The position numbers were made by a program, and so were the translations under genes. DNA of 56,403 nt, from the NCBI GenBank assembly GCA_964408955.1, contig CAYPBK010000010.1, forward strand, positions 1 through 56,403, written 5' to 3'. Below are positions 34,779 to 43,876 of this stretch, piece after piece. Each line of letters begins with the position of its first letter. Position 1 is the stretch's first letter. This stretch comes from JAAYKT01 sp964408955. GTDB taxonomy: Bacteria > Bacillota > Clostridia > Lutisporales > Lutisporaceae. The notes under the pieces were generated by a model. The model made no database searches, was not told where the DNA came from, and worked only from the letters and a program-made list of their open reading frames with translations.

Positions 34779-36137
34779 ATGTTTAATAAAAATTTATTGG
34801 TGATAGGCGCTGCGATAACAGGCATTGATGCAGTAATAGAGCTTTGCAATATGGGCAATCGAGTTATACTTAATGATTCCAAGGACCTTAATAAATTGGG
34901 GGAAGAAATAAGTAAGCTTGAAGGCTTGGATGTTGAAATTATCACCGGAGGGCATCCGGTGCATCTGGCAGAAAAAGCCGATTATATTATTATAAGTCCC
35001 GGTGTTCCAACAGATATGCCACTTATAAAAGAGGCTAAGAGACTTGGCAAAGAGGTTATAAGCGAAATAGAGCTTGCATATAGAATTACAAAAACACCTA
35101 TAGCTGCTATAACAGGCACTAACGGTAAAACAACGACAACTGCTCTGCTGGGTGAAATGATGAAGGAAAGTAAAAGAAAAACCTACATAAGGGGAAATAT
35201 CGGTGAACCGATGATAAGAGGAATCAGGGAAGTAATGCCTGAAGATATATTTGTTTTGGAAGTAAGCAGTTTTCAACTTGAATCCACACGCTTTTTTAAA
35301 CCGTATATTTCAGCCATACTTAATATTAGTCCCGATCATCTAAACAGGCATAAAACTATGGATAATTACATAAATGAAAAATGTAAAATATTTTCTAATC
35401 AGGGTGATACGGATTTTACCATTTTAAATTATGATAACGAGCTGACAGCAAAGCTTTTTGATAAACCTAAAAGCAGAACACTTATGTTTAGCAGAAAAAC
35501 AAAGCTAGTCGAAGGTGCATTTATAGAGGATGGAATAATGACTATATCTATAAATGGGAAAAAAGATAGAATTATTAACATTGAGGAAATATATATACCC
35601 GGTAATCATAATGTTGAAAATGCTTTAGCAGCATCACTTATGGCTTATTGCCTGGGAGTAAATGTGGAAACGATTAAAAGGGTTTTAAAAGAGTTTAAAG
35701 GCGTTGAGCATAGGATAGAATATATATGTGAAATAGATGGAGTCGACTATTATAATGATTCAAAAGGGACAAATCCCGACTCTTCTATAAAAGCTATAGA
35801 AGCTATGAGTAGGCCTATAGTTTTGATTGCCGGAGGCATGGATAAAGGGTCCAGCTTTGAAGAGTTCATAAAAAGCTTTCATGGTAGAGTAAAGGAATTA
35901 GTTTTGTTAGGAGAAACGGCAGATAAAATAGAAGCTGTAGCCAGGAAACAAAAGTTCATGAATATATATAAAACAAAGGATTTAGAAGAGGCGGTATATA
36001 AGGCTAAGAAGCTTGCTACTAGCGGAGATGTAATACTTTTATCACCTGCCTGTGCCAGCTGGGATATGTTTAAAAATTTTGAGGAAAGAGGAGCTCTATA
36101 TAAAAGCATAGTAATAGGTATAAAGGGGGCAAATTAA
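34779..36137 (+). CDS. murD: UDP-MurNAc-L-alanine:D-glutamate ligase
   Basis: The cytoplasmic ligase (452 residues) adds D-glutamate to UDP-MurNAc-L-Ala. The N-terminal Rossmann-like domain starts LLVIGAAITG, the P-loop GTNGKTTT spans 113-120, and the C-terminal domain has DYYNDSKGTNPDSSIKAIEA and LLSPACASWDMFKNFEERG, both diagnostic. It is 15 bases after mraY and abuts ftsW directly. Confidence 0.97.
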   Translation: MFNKNLLVIGAAITGIDAVIELCNMGNRVILNDSKDLNKLGEEISKLEGLDVEIITGGHPVHLAEKADYIIISPGVPTDMPLIKEAKRLGKEVISEIELAYRITKTPIAAITGTNGKTTTTALLGEMMKESKRKTYIRGNIGEPMIRGIREVMPEDIFVLEVSSFQLESTRFFKPYISAILNISPDHLNRHKTMDNYINEKCKIFSNQGDTDFTILNYDNELTAKLFDKPKSRTLMFSRKTKLVEGAFIEDGIMTISINGKKDRIINIEEIYIPGNHNVENALAASLMAYCLGVNVETIKRVLKEFKGVEHRIEYICEIDGVDYYNDSKGTNPDSSIKAIEAMSRPIVLIAGGMDKGSSFEEFIKSFHGRVKELVLLGETADKIEAVARKQKFMNIYKTKDLEEAVYKAKKLATSGDVILLSPACASWDMFKNFEERGALYKSIVIGIKGAN

Positions 36138-37250
36138 GTGGCGATAAAAACTAAAAAAAGCATAGATTTTGCTTTGCTTATTACTGTTTTAATACTGCTT
36201 GCAATAGGTATTACTATGGTTTTCAGCGCAAGCGCTGCTTCTTCATATATTAAATATAATGATAGTTACAAATATTTAAAAAGCCAGGGACTGTTTGCAA
36301 TTATCAGTATATTTACTATGCTATTTTTTAGCAGGCTTGATTATAGGGTACTTGGCAAGTATGCTTTGCTTTCTGTAATAATCAGTTTAATTCTTTTAGT
36401 AATAATATTTATACCCGGAATAGGTTATGGCGCAAAGGGAGCAACAAGATGGTTAAAAGTCGGACCATGGACTATGCAGCCTGCGGAGTTTGCTAAAACA
36501 GCTTTAATACTATTTATGGCTAAAAACCTCAGTAACAAAAGAAATAACATAAAAAGCTTTGTAAAAGGTGTAATACCTTTTCTATTGCTAATGCTTCTGT
36601 ATTTCATTTTAATTATTCTGCAACCCAATATGAGCATGGCGGGAAGTATTGTTATAATAACTTTTGTTATGCTTTTCACTGCGGGGGCAAAAGTTTTGCA
36701 TTTAGGCTTTTGTGTAGCCCCAATTATACCTGCCGCTATTTATTTGGTAAAAATGGAAAGCTATCGTCTTAACCGCTGGCTTTCTTATAGAGATCCCTGG
36801 GCAGACCCATTAAATACAGGCTACCAAGCAATCCAATCATTATTGGCACTTGGTTCAGGTGGAATATTTGGATTGGGCTTAGGAAACAGCAGGCAAAAAT
36901 TCTTTTATATACCAGAAGCCCAAAATGATTTCATTTTTTCAATAATAGGTGAAGAGCTTGGATTTATAGGAGCTACAACAATTATTTTTCTTTTTCTTTT
37001 TTTGATATGGAGAGGGATAAGGATTTCTCTTTACGCTCCTGATTTATTCGGATGCCTATTGGCTGCCGGTATAACCAGCATGATAGGTATACAAGTGGCA
37101 ATAAATATCGCCGTGGTCACTGTCTCAATGCCAACAACCGGTGTTAACCTTCCTCTGATAAGCTCGGGAGGTTCCTCGCTTTTATTTGTAATGGCTAATA
37201 TCGGGATATTGCTTAGTATTTCCAGGCATATTAAAACCGATGGGAGTTGA
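36138..37250 (+). CDS. ftsW: SEDS-family peptidoglycan glycosyltransferase FtsW/SpoVE
   Basis: The 370-residue polytopic protein with about ten membrane segments polymerises lipid II at the septum together with a class B penicillin-binding protein. Typical sequences are FAKTALILFMAK, GYQAIQSLLALGSGGIFGLGLGNS, FIFSIIGEELGF and the PTTGVNLPLISSGGSS signature. It starts with GTG directly after the murD stop, with AAGGGGG upstream. B. subtilis SpoVE occupies the same murD-murG position, so a sporulation role is possible too. Confidence 0.95.
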   Translation: MAIKTKKSIDFALLITVLILLAIGITMVFSASAASSYIKYNDSYKYLKSQGLFAIISIFTMLFFSRLDYRVLGKYALLSVIISLILLVIIFIPGIGYGAKGATRWLKVGPWTMQPAEFAKTALILFMAKNLSNKRNNIKSFVKGVIPFLLLMLLYFILIILQPNMSMAGSIVIITFVMLFTAGAKVLHLGFCVAPIIPAAIYLVKMESYRLNRWLSYRDPWADPLNTGYQAIQSLLALGSGGIFGLGLGNSRQKFFYIPEAQNDFIFSIIGEELGFIGATTIIFLFLFLIWRGIRISLYAPDLFGCLLAAGITSMIGIQVAINIAVVTVSMPTTGVNLPLISSGGSSLLFVMANIGILLSISRHIKTDGS

Positions 37251-37254
37251 TAAA

Positions 37255-38397
37255 ATGAAGGTTATATTAGCCGGCGGAGGTACTGGGGGTCATGTATACC
37301 CAGCAGTTGCCATTGCCCATGGTGTGATAAAAAGATATAAGACTCCGGAAATTCTATTCATTGGAACAGCCAATGGTCTTGAAAATAAAATAATTCCAAT
37401 GGAAGGGTTTTCATTTAAAACGATTAAAGTTAGAGGTTTATTAAGGAAAATAAGCGTTGAGAATATTATAGCCATTAAAGAGATGTTATTTAGTTTTTTT
37501 AATGTTTATAAAATAATTAAGGATTTTAAACCTGATATTGTGATTGGAACCGGAGGATATGTATGTGGTTCAATTCTCGTTACTGCTTCTTTAATGGGCA
37601 TTCCTACACTAATCCATGAGCAAAATGCTTTCCCCGGAATAACTAATAGGCTCTTATCCCACTTCGTTGATAGAATCGCGTTGACATTTGAAGAGGCTTC
37701 CGTATATTTCTCCCATAAGGATAAAATTAAAATTACAGGAAATCCATTAAGAAATGATATAATTAGGATTAGCAACAAAGAGGGGAAAAGCGCTTTTAGT
37801 TTTAGTGATAAATTGCCATTAGTTTTCATCGTTGGCGGGAGCAGGGGGGCAAAAAAAATAAATGAAAGCGCAAAGCTTCTTGTAAAGGAAAGTAATAGGA
37901 AAAAATCATATCAGGTTCTCCATATGACCGGCGACACCCAATACAATGCTACATTAGCAATGTATGAAGAGAATAATATTGCTTATAATAATGACTACGT
38001 CAAAGTAGTTCCCTATGTGCACGATATGCCTCATGCTTTAGCAGGTGCTGATCTCATAGTAAGCAGGTGTGGTGCCGGCTTGATTTCTGAAATCACTGCT
38101 CTTGGTAAGCCAAGCATTTTGATTCCTTATCCCTATGCATCGGATAATCACCAGGAATATAATGCTAAAGCATTAGAAAGAGTTAGTGCGGCTAATGTTA
38201 TTCTGGAAAAGGATATAAATGAGCAGGTGCTTTTGACAGAAATCGAAAATTTATTGAGTAACCCCTCAGTTATGGCTGAAATGTCTATTCAAAGCAAGAA
38301 GCTGGCAAAAATCCATGCCACGGAGGAAATAGTTAATATAGTTGAAGAGCTTTTAAAAAGAAATAAAAAATCAGCAAAAAACCTGAATATGCTATAA
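37255..38397 (+). CDS. murG: Lipid II synthase (GlcNAc transferase)
   Basis: The peripheral membrane glycosyltransferase (380 residues) adds GlcNAc to lipid I, giving lipid II. The N-terminal glycine loop GGTGGHVYPA and the second motif HEQNAFPGITNRLL are intact, as are GGSRGA and the C-terminal CGAGLISEI and PYPYASDNHQ donor-site segments. ATG 37255 is chosen because the family starts MKVILAGGG and GGGAG precedes it; upstream in-frame codons overlap ftsW. Confidence 0.97.
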   Translation: MKVILAGGGTGGHVYPAVAIAHGVIKRYKTPEILFIGTANGLENKIIPMEGFSFKTIKVRGLLRKISVENIIAIKEMLFSFFNVYKIIKDFKPDIVIGTGGYVCGSILVTASLMGIPTLIHEQNAFPGITNRLLSHFVDRIALTFEEASVYFSHKDKIKITGNPLRNDIIRISNKEGKSAFSFSDKLPLVFIVGGSRGAKKINESAKLLVKESNRKKSYQVLHMTGDTQYNATLAMYEENNIAYNNDYVKVVPYVHDMPHALAGADLIVSRCGAGLISEITALGKPSILIPYPYASDNHQEYNAKALERVSAANVILEKDINEQVLLTEIENLLSNPSVMAEMSIQSKKLAKIHATEEIVNIVEELLKRNKKSAKNLNML

Positions 38398-38514
38398 TAA
38401 TATAGCTAGGCGAAAGGATAAATCTTTCATGTTTTTCCTATGGTAACACTTAAGAGTATATAGCATAATATACTAATATGATTATTATTATGCACTTCTT
38501 GGAGGTGTCCATAG

Positions 38515-39774
38515 TTGACTAAATATATTATTAACGGTGGCAATAAACTAGAAGGAGAAGTAGGTATAGAAGGCTCGAAAAATGCTGTATTGCCTATATT
38601 AGCGGCTTCTTTAATTAGCGGGAAGGAATCAGTTATTCACAATATACCATGCTTAAAGGATGTTAATACTTTATCCAATGTTTTAATCAATATAGGATGT
38701 AAAGTAGCAATGGACAAAAGTACAATCATAGTAAACTCAATGGGGGAGCTGGACACTAACATACCTGAAAAGCCTGTAAAGGAGATGCGCTCATCAATAA
38801 TTCTTATGGGTGCCATGCTCGGTAGATTTAAACGTGTAAAAATCAGTTATCCGGGCGGCTGCGAAATAGGACCAAGACCCATAGATTTACACTTGATGGG
38901 TTTAAGAGAGCTTGGAGCCAATATTTCTGAATCCCACGGGTATATCATTGGAGAATGTGATACTTTAATAGGTAAAGAAATACATCTTGATTACCCAAGC
39001 GTTGGGGCCACTGAGAATATTATGCTAGCCGCTGTTTCGGCAAAGGGCGTAACTATAATTCAAAATGCAGCAAGAGAGCCTGAAATAATTGATTTGCAAG
39101 AGTTTTTAAATAGAATCGGCGCAAAGATTACTGGCGCCGGAAGCAGCACAATTAAAATACAAGGTGGAGCTAAGTTTCATAATGCAGAGCATACCATCAT
39201 TCCGGACAGAATTATTTCCGGAACATATTTAGTTGCTGCAGCGATTACAGGAGGCACTATTATTGTCAAGGATATTATCGTGGATCATATAAAACCGCTT
39301 ATATCAAAGCTTACAGAAAGCGGATGTGTAATACAAAAGCATGAAGATTCAGTTAGAATAAAATCTCCTAAAAGACCGATTGCCGTTGAACTGATTAGAA
39401 CCCTCCCTTATCCGGGATTCCCGACAGATATGCAAGCTCAGTTTATGGCTCTTATGTCAGTTTCTAAAGGAACAAGTATTATTGTTGAGACAGTCTTTGA
39501 AAATCGATACAAGCACGCAGAGGAGTTAATAAAAATGGGAGCCAGAATAAAACTGGATGGGAGAACAGCTATAATAAAAGGTGTAAATAAGCTTACCGGT
39601 GCACAATTAAGCGCAAAGGATTTAAGAGGAGGAGCTGCATTAGTATTAGCCGGTTTAGCGGCTGAAGGATCATCATTTATTGAAAATATAGATAATCATA
39701 TTGAAAGAGGTTATGAAGATTTTCATATAAAGCTTAGAAGTTTAGGTGCGGATATTAACAGGGTTGAGGCTTGA
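38515..39774 (+). CDS. murA: UDP-N-acetylglucosamine 1-carboxyvinyltransferase
   Basis: The cytoplasmic enzyme (419 residues) transfers enolpyruvate from PEP to UDP-GlcNAc, the first committed step of peptidoglycan synthesis. GSKNAVLPILAASL is the N-terminal motif; C116 in YPGGCEIGPRPIDLH is the catalytic, fosfomycin-sensitive cysteine; LPYPGFPTDMQAQFMAL is intact. TTG 38515 follows GAGGTG. A 117-base gap after murG may hold a promoter, but I see no convincing one. Confidence 0.96.
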   Translation: MTKYIINGGNKLEGEVGIEGSKNAVLPILAASLISGKESVIHNIPCLKDVNTLSNVLINIGCKVAMDKSTIIVNSMGELDTNIPEKPVKEMRSSIILMGAMLGRFKRVKISYPGGCEIGPRPIDLHLMGLRELGANISESHGYIIGECDTLIGKEIHLDYPSVGATENIMLAAVSAKGVTIIQNAAREPEIIDLQEFLNRIGAKITGAGSSTIKIQGGAKFHNAEHTIIPDRIISGTYLVAAAITGGTIIVKDIIVDHIKPLISKLTESGCVIQKHEDSVRIKSPKRPIAVELIRTLPYPGFPTDMQAQFMALMSVSKGTSIIVETVFENRYKHAEELIKMGARIKLDGRTAIIKGVNKLTGAQLSAKDLRGGAALVLAGLAAEGSSFIENIDNHIERGYEDFHIKLRSLGADINRVEA

Positions 39775-39836
39775 CAATAAGGATATTATTCTGCTGTTAA
39801 AGCGTCAAATATTCGGACAAGCTTATGGAGGATATA

Positions 39837-40559
39837 ATGAGAGCTTTGTTTAAAATATCAATTATAATTGTACTTTTAGTAAGTATTGCTTTTTTTACTT
39901 TATCATCGGATTTTTTTTCCTTGAAAAATATTTATGTAACTGGAAACAAAACTATTTCAAAGGATGATATAATTAGCTTATCAAGCCTTCAGTATGGACA
40001 AAATATTTTTAGGATTAATAAAAAAAAGATTATAAAGTATATATTCAATAATTCCAGGATTAAGGCAGTAAGGGTAAGAAGAGTTATGCCTTCCGGTGTT
40101 TCTTTGGATATAATAGAAAGAGAGGCAATAGCCGCTATTCCATATCTGGGCTCATATTTAAGTATCGATGAGGAAGGTTTAATTTTAGCGGTGACAGGAT
40201 TAAGTGCTGATATTGGTGTACCAATGGTAGAGGGTTTTGATTTTAGTGATTTTAAAATTGGTGAAATCATAAAGCCGGATAATGATGAACAGTTGGAAAT
40301 TGTCATTAATATTCTTAATTTATTAAAAGGCGCTGAATTGAGCAAAGAAATAAAAATTTTAAATGTAAAAGATTTAAATAATATAGAGATGATAACAGAG
40401 ACAGATATAAAGGTTATTTTTATAAATGAAAGCCTGGATTATAAAATCCATCTGGCAAAATCTATAATCGATGACTTAATAAGAAACGAAAAAAAGGGTA
40501 CAATTGACATGAGGCATGAAGGCAACCCAATTTTTAAGGAGAATAAACTGGGAGGGTAA
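39837..40559 (+). CDS. ftsQ: Cell division protein FtsQ/DivIB
   Basis: This 240-residue bitopic protein has a short cytoplasmic tail, one membrane segment (FKISIIIVLLVSIAFFTL), a POTRA-like domain (SLKNIYVTGNKTISKDDIISLSSL through VRRVMPSGVSLDIIEREAIAAIPY) and a beta-rich C-terminal part. It scaffolds the divisome with FtsL. ATG 39837 is preferred because GGAGGA lies 6-7 bases upstream; an in-frame ATG at 39825 precedes that site. Position after murA is usual for Clostridia. Confidence 0.92.
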   Translation: MRALFKISIIIVLLVSIAFFTLSSDFFSLKNIYVTGNKTISKDDIISLSSLQYGQNIFRINKKKIIKYIFNNSRIKAVRVRRVMPSGVSLDIIEREAIAAIPYLGSYLSIDEEGLILAVTGLSADIGVPMVEGFDFSDFKIGEIIKPDNDEQLEIVINILNLLKGAELSKEIKILNVKDLNNIEMITETDIKVIFINESLDYKIHLAKSIIDDLIRNEKKGTIDMRHEGNPIFKENKLGG

Positions 40560-40561
40560 AA

Positions 40562-41278
40562 ATGAAAAATATAAAAATGCATTTAGCCATAGGAGTGGTG
40601 TGCATGGTTTTAGGAATCATGGTTGCTGTGCAATTTAGAACTGTAAAACAAAGCATAGGGCCCGTAACGGAATATAGAGCAAGAGAGATTGCTTCTCAAT
40701 TAAAAAAAGTGAGGGAAGAAAGAGATAATTTAATCATACTAAAAAATGATTATGAAAAGAAAATTATAGAATATGAAGATGCTGAAGCACAAGTAAATGA
40801 TGCTTCAAGAATAATGAAAAATGAACTTGAGAGAGCAAGAATTATTGCAGGTCTTGTTGATGTTGAAGGTCCCGGTTTAACAATTCTTCTTGATGATTTG
40901 AAATTCCTTGAACATTATAATTATAATATTATAGATTACACGGATTTACTGGAACTTGTTAATGAGCTAAATGCGGCAGGTGCAGAATCTATATCCATAA
41001 ATGAACAAAGAGTTATTTCAACAACGGAAATCAGACAAGCAGGACTTCATATAAATATTAATACTGTGAAATTTGCCCCTCCTTTCACGTTAAAGGTTAT
41101 TGGCGAACCAAAAACCTTAGAAGCTGCATTAAGAATGAGAGGTGGTATAGTAGAAAGACTTGAAAGCAAAGGTATCGTAGTATCAATAACTCAACAACAA
41201 TCTGTTACAATTACAAAGTATAACGGTATTATAGAAAAAAAGTATTCAAAAGTTGTAAAAGAAGGAGATAGCAATTAA
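40562..41278 (+). CDS. DUF881 protein, first of two tandem paralogues
   Basis: The product (238 residues) has one N-terminal membrane segment (LAIGVVCMVLGIMVAVQF), a coiled-coil stretch at about 40-90, and the DUF881 domain with VEGPGLTILLDD and LVNELNAAGAESISINEQRVISTTEIR. B. subtilis YlxW and YlxX at the same place in the dcw cluster belong to this family; the function is not settled, though the location suggests a role in division. GGGAGGG precedes the ATG. It is related to, but clearly diverged from, the next gene. Confidence 0.88.
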   Translation: MKNIKMHLAIGVVCMVLGIMVAVQFRTVKQSIGPVTEYRAREIASQLKKVREERDNLIILKNDYEKKIIEYEDAEAQVNDASRIMKNELERARIIAGLVDVEGPGLTILLDDLKFLEHYNYNIIDYTDLLELVNELNAAGAESISINEQRVISTTEIRQAGLHININTVKFAPPFTLKVIGEPKTLEAALRMRGGIVERLESKGIVVSITQQQSVTITKYNGIIEKKYSKVVKEGDSN

Positions 41279-41279
41279 A

Positions 41280-42008
41280 ATGAAAGGGAAAAAGCAAAAC
41301 TATTATTTACTTGCTATAGCGTTCATTTTTGGGTTTTTGATAACAATACAATTAAAATCAAATATAACTTCTGAAGGGATTATTACCATTCAAAGGCTTT
41401 TAGATATGGAGAATGATGTTAATAATGTTCATGATGAGATTAGCAATTTAAAAAAATCTGTTGCAGAAACAAGACAAAAGCTTTCTGAATATGAATCTGG
41501 CATGAATGAAGATGGCAGTATTTATGTTTCCATGGAAAACGAATTAAAAAAAATTAGAAGCTACGCTGATCTTGAAAAGGTGGAAGGCCCCGGTATAATA
41601 ATTACATTGAATGATAGTATTGAAAATATTGAGGATGTAGAAAACCCTGAATTATATTTAATACATGATATAGATGTTTTAGAAATAGTTAATGAATTAA
41701 GAGCAGCGGGAGCAGAAGCCATTGCTATTAACGATGCAAGAGTTATCAGTACAAGCAGTATTAGGTGCGGGGGTCCTACGATAAACGTAGATGGAAGCCG
41801 TCATGCAGCACCATTTGTTATAAAAGCAATAGGCGATGCAAAAATACTCGAGGCTTCTGCAATAGCTCCTGACGGTTATATTGATTGGATGGAATACAGT
41901 GGTATAAAAATTGAAGTGAAGAAAGTTGAGCATCTTATAATAAATAGATATGTGGGTGCAACAAAAATAAATCATCAAAAAATCATTGAGGAGGGTGCCA
42001 AAAAATGA
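41280..42008 (+). CDS. DUF881 protein, second of two tandem paralogues
   Basis: The 242-residue product shares layout with its neighbour: a membrane segment (YYLLAIAFIFGFLITIQL), a coiled coil at about 40-90, and the DUF881 domain with VEGPGIIITLND and LRAAGAEAIAINDARVISTSSI. The paired motifs show an old tandem duplication. It begins 1 base after the previous stop and its 3' end overlaps the small basic protein gene by 4 bases. Function unknown; the membrane topology places the domain outside. Confidence 0.88.
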   Translation: MKGKKQNYYLLAIAFIFGFLITIQLKSNITSEGIITIQRLLDMENDVNNVHDEISNLKKSVAETRQKLSEYESGMNEDGSIYVSMENELKKIRSYADLEKVEGPGIIITLNDSIENIEDVENPELYLIHDIDVLEIVNELRAAGAEAIAINDARVISTSSIRCGGPTINVDGSRHAAPFVIKAIGDAKILEASAIAPDGYIDWMEYSGIKIEVKKVEHLIINRYVGATKINHQKIIEEGAKK

Positions 42009-42352
42009 TATTACCCTTGATAGGTCTTTTATTAGGAATTTTGATAGGATTCTTGTCTCCCGTAACTATACCAATTCAATATTCGACTTATATGTCTATA
42101 GCTATATTAGCCTCCTTGGATTCAGTATTTGGAGGAATCAGATCGAGCTTAGAAAACACCTTTGATATTGAAATTTTTATTTCGGGTTTTTTTGCAAATG
42201 CTATTTTAGCTGCAATTCTTGCTTATATTGGGGATCAGCTGGGTGTTCCAATATATTATGCCGCAATTTTTGCATTTGGCGTAAGGCTTTTCCAGAACTT
42301 TGCAATTGTAAGGAGATATATTCTGGCTCGTATGAAAAAAAATAACAAATAA
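42005..42352 (+). CDS. sbp: Small basic protein (DUF1290)
   Basis: This 115-residue membrane protein has about four hydrophobic segments and a basic C-terminus (RRYILARMKKNNK). The signature AILASLDSVFGGIRSSLE is diagnostic of DUF1290, encoded as sbp beside ylxW/ylxX and upstream of ftsA-ftsZ in B. subtilis. Function is not established. The ATG overlaps the preceding stop (ATGA), with GAGGAGGG upstream. Here ftsZ, not ftsA, comes next. Confidence 0.93.
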   Translation: MILPLIGLLLGILIGFLSPVTIPIQYSTYMSIAILASLDSVFGGIRSSLENTFDIEIFISGFFANAILAAILAYIGDQLGVPIYYAAIFAFGVRLFQNFAIVRRYILARMKKNNK

Positions 42353-42466
42353 AAAATTTAAAAAATAAAGGAAATCAGTACTAAGTGTTGAACAATATAT
42401 AGAAATAATAGTATTAGGTAATAATTTATAAAATAATCATTATAGTAAAAATAGGGAGGTTGTATT

Positions 42467-43543
42467 GTGCTCGAGTTTGATGTAGATTATAATTCTGTTG
42501 CCCGAATAAAAGTAGTTGGAGTAGGCGGAGCCGGTAATAATGCAGTAAATAGAATGATAGCTGCCGGATTAAAAGGGATAGAATTCTATTGTATAAATAC
42601 AGATTTACAGGCACTAAATATGTCACAAGCAGTGAATAAGCTTCAAATAGGTGAAAAGCTTACAAAGGGATTAGGTGCCGGTGCAAATCCGGAAATAGGT
42701 AAAAAAGCCGCGGAGGAAAGTTTTGAAGAGATAAAAGGTATATTAGAAGGTGCTGATATGGTTTTTGTTACCGCGGGTATGGGCGGTGGCACTGGAACAG
42801 GTGCGGCACCTACAGTCGCACAAATATCTAAAGAATTGGGAATACTTACTGTAGGGGTTGTGACAAAACCTTTTAATTTCGAAGGAAAAATAAGAAAGAT
42901 GCAAGCAGAGAAAGGTTTAGTAGAGTTAAGGGAAAATGTAGATACGCTTGTAACTATACCAAATGATAGATTACTACAAATAGTTGATAAAAAGGCTTCA
43001 ATGGTAGAAGCATTTAGTATCGCAGATGATGTGTTGAAGCAAGGGGTTCAAGGTATATCAGATTTAATTGCCGTTCCTGGTTTAGTAAACCTTGATTTTG
43101 CTGATGTAAAAACTATTATGCTTGGAAAAGGCCTTGCGCATATGGGAGTAGGTAAAGGAGGAGGCGAGAACAGAGGAGCTGATGCTGTTAAGGAAGCAAT
43201 ACATAGTCCTTTATTAGAAACTTCAATAGAAGGCGCAAAAAGCGTTTTATTAAATATTACCGGTGGTTCGGATTTAGGTATTTTTGAAGTAAATGAAGCA
43301 GCCGACCTAGTATTCCAGTCTGCTGATCCTGATGCTAATATCATATTTGGCGCAGTTATAGATGATAATTTGGAAAATGAAATAAGAATTACAGTTATAG
43401 CAACTGGATTCGAAAATGCTAAGCCGGGATTTTTGTTAAACTCTGACGAAGCAGCTATCAGCAAAGAGCCGGGTGTTTTAAAATCTAATTACAATGATGA
43501 CGATATTGATATACCTCCTTTTCTTTTAAAAAAGTTTAAATAG
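42467..43543 (+). CDS. ftsZ: Cell division GTPase FtsZ
   Basis: The 358-residue tubulin homologue polymerises into the Z-ring. The GTP-binding loop GGGTGTG is at 106-112, preceded by VGVGGAGNNAVNRM. The T7 region is DLNFADVKTIM-like (LDFADVKTIMLG). After a short linker the conserved C-terminal tail is DDIDIPPFLLKKFK, which recruits partners such as FtsA, SepF and ZapA. GTG 42467 follows GGGAGG. A terminator follows. No ftsA is next to it. Confidence 0.98.
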   Translation: MLEFDVDYNSVARIKVVGVGGAGNNAVNRMIAAGLKGIEFYCINTDLQALNMSQAVNKLQIGEKLTKGLGAGANPEIGKKAAEESFEEIKGILEGADMVFVTAGMGGGTGTGAAPTVAQISKELGILTVGVVTKPFNFEGKIRKMQAEKGLVELRENVDTLVTIPNDRLLQIVDKKASMVEAFSIADDVLKQGVQGISDLIAVPGLVNLDFADVKTIMLGKGLAHMGVGKGGGENRGADAVKEAIHSPLLETSIEGAKSVLLNITGGSDLGIFEVNEAADLVFQSADPDANIIFGAVIDDNLENEIRITVIATGFENAKPGFLLNSDEAAISKEPGVLKSNYNDDDIDIPPFLLKKFK

Positions 43544-43571
43544 ATAATTTATTTAATAATAACGTAATTTT

Positions 43572-43598
43572 AAAAAGTGGTTCTGCCACTTTTTTTTC
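43572..43598 (+). terminator. Intrinsic terminator after ftsZ
   Basis: A 9-bp stem (43572-43580 with 43586-43594) with a TTCTG loop and a run of eight T. Confidence 0.9.
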
Positions 43599-43876
43599 AT
43601 ATATTCATTTATTTTTAATATATATGTATTATACATATTTATACTTAATCAAAAAGTGAAAAAATTATATTTATTTAGTGAATTATGACGTTTGATTTTT
43701 TTTAATCGACTTCTTAAAGTGACAAATAATGTTATTTGAAAAACTTATAATAAGATCAGCAGATAATGTAGCCTCCGTGCTAAATTTTTTTGGGAAACAA
43801 TAATAGAGGAGTAAAATATGGGGACATAATAACGCAGGAGGGGTTTTGGAAATCTTGTTATAAAAGAGGGATGGCT
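43599..43876 (+). promoter_or_regulatory. Leader region of spoIIGA with extra ribosome sites
   Basis: This region has a TATAAT at 43745-43750 with GTGACA 20 bp upstream, a wide spacing loosely recalling the Spo0A-activated spoIIG promoter, and weak 0A-box-like sequence nearby (TCGAC at about 43707; TTTGTCA on the other strand at about 43721). Three ribosome-binding-like sites follow: AGAGGAG at about 43805, AGGAGGGG at about 43836 and GAGGG at 43866. The first precedes a 3-codon frame (43818-43829). The Spo0A reading is a guess. Confidence 0.35.
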
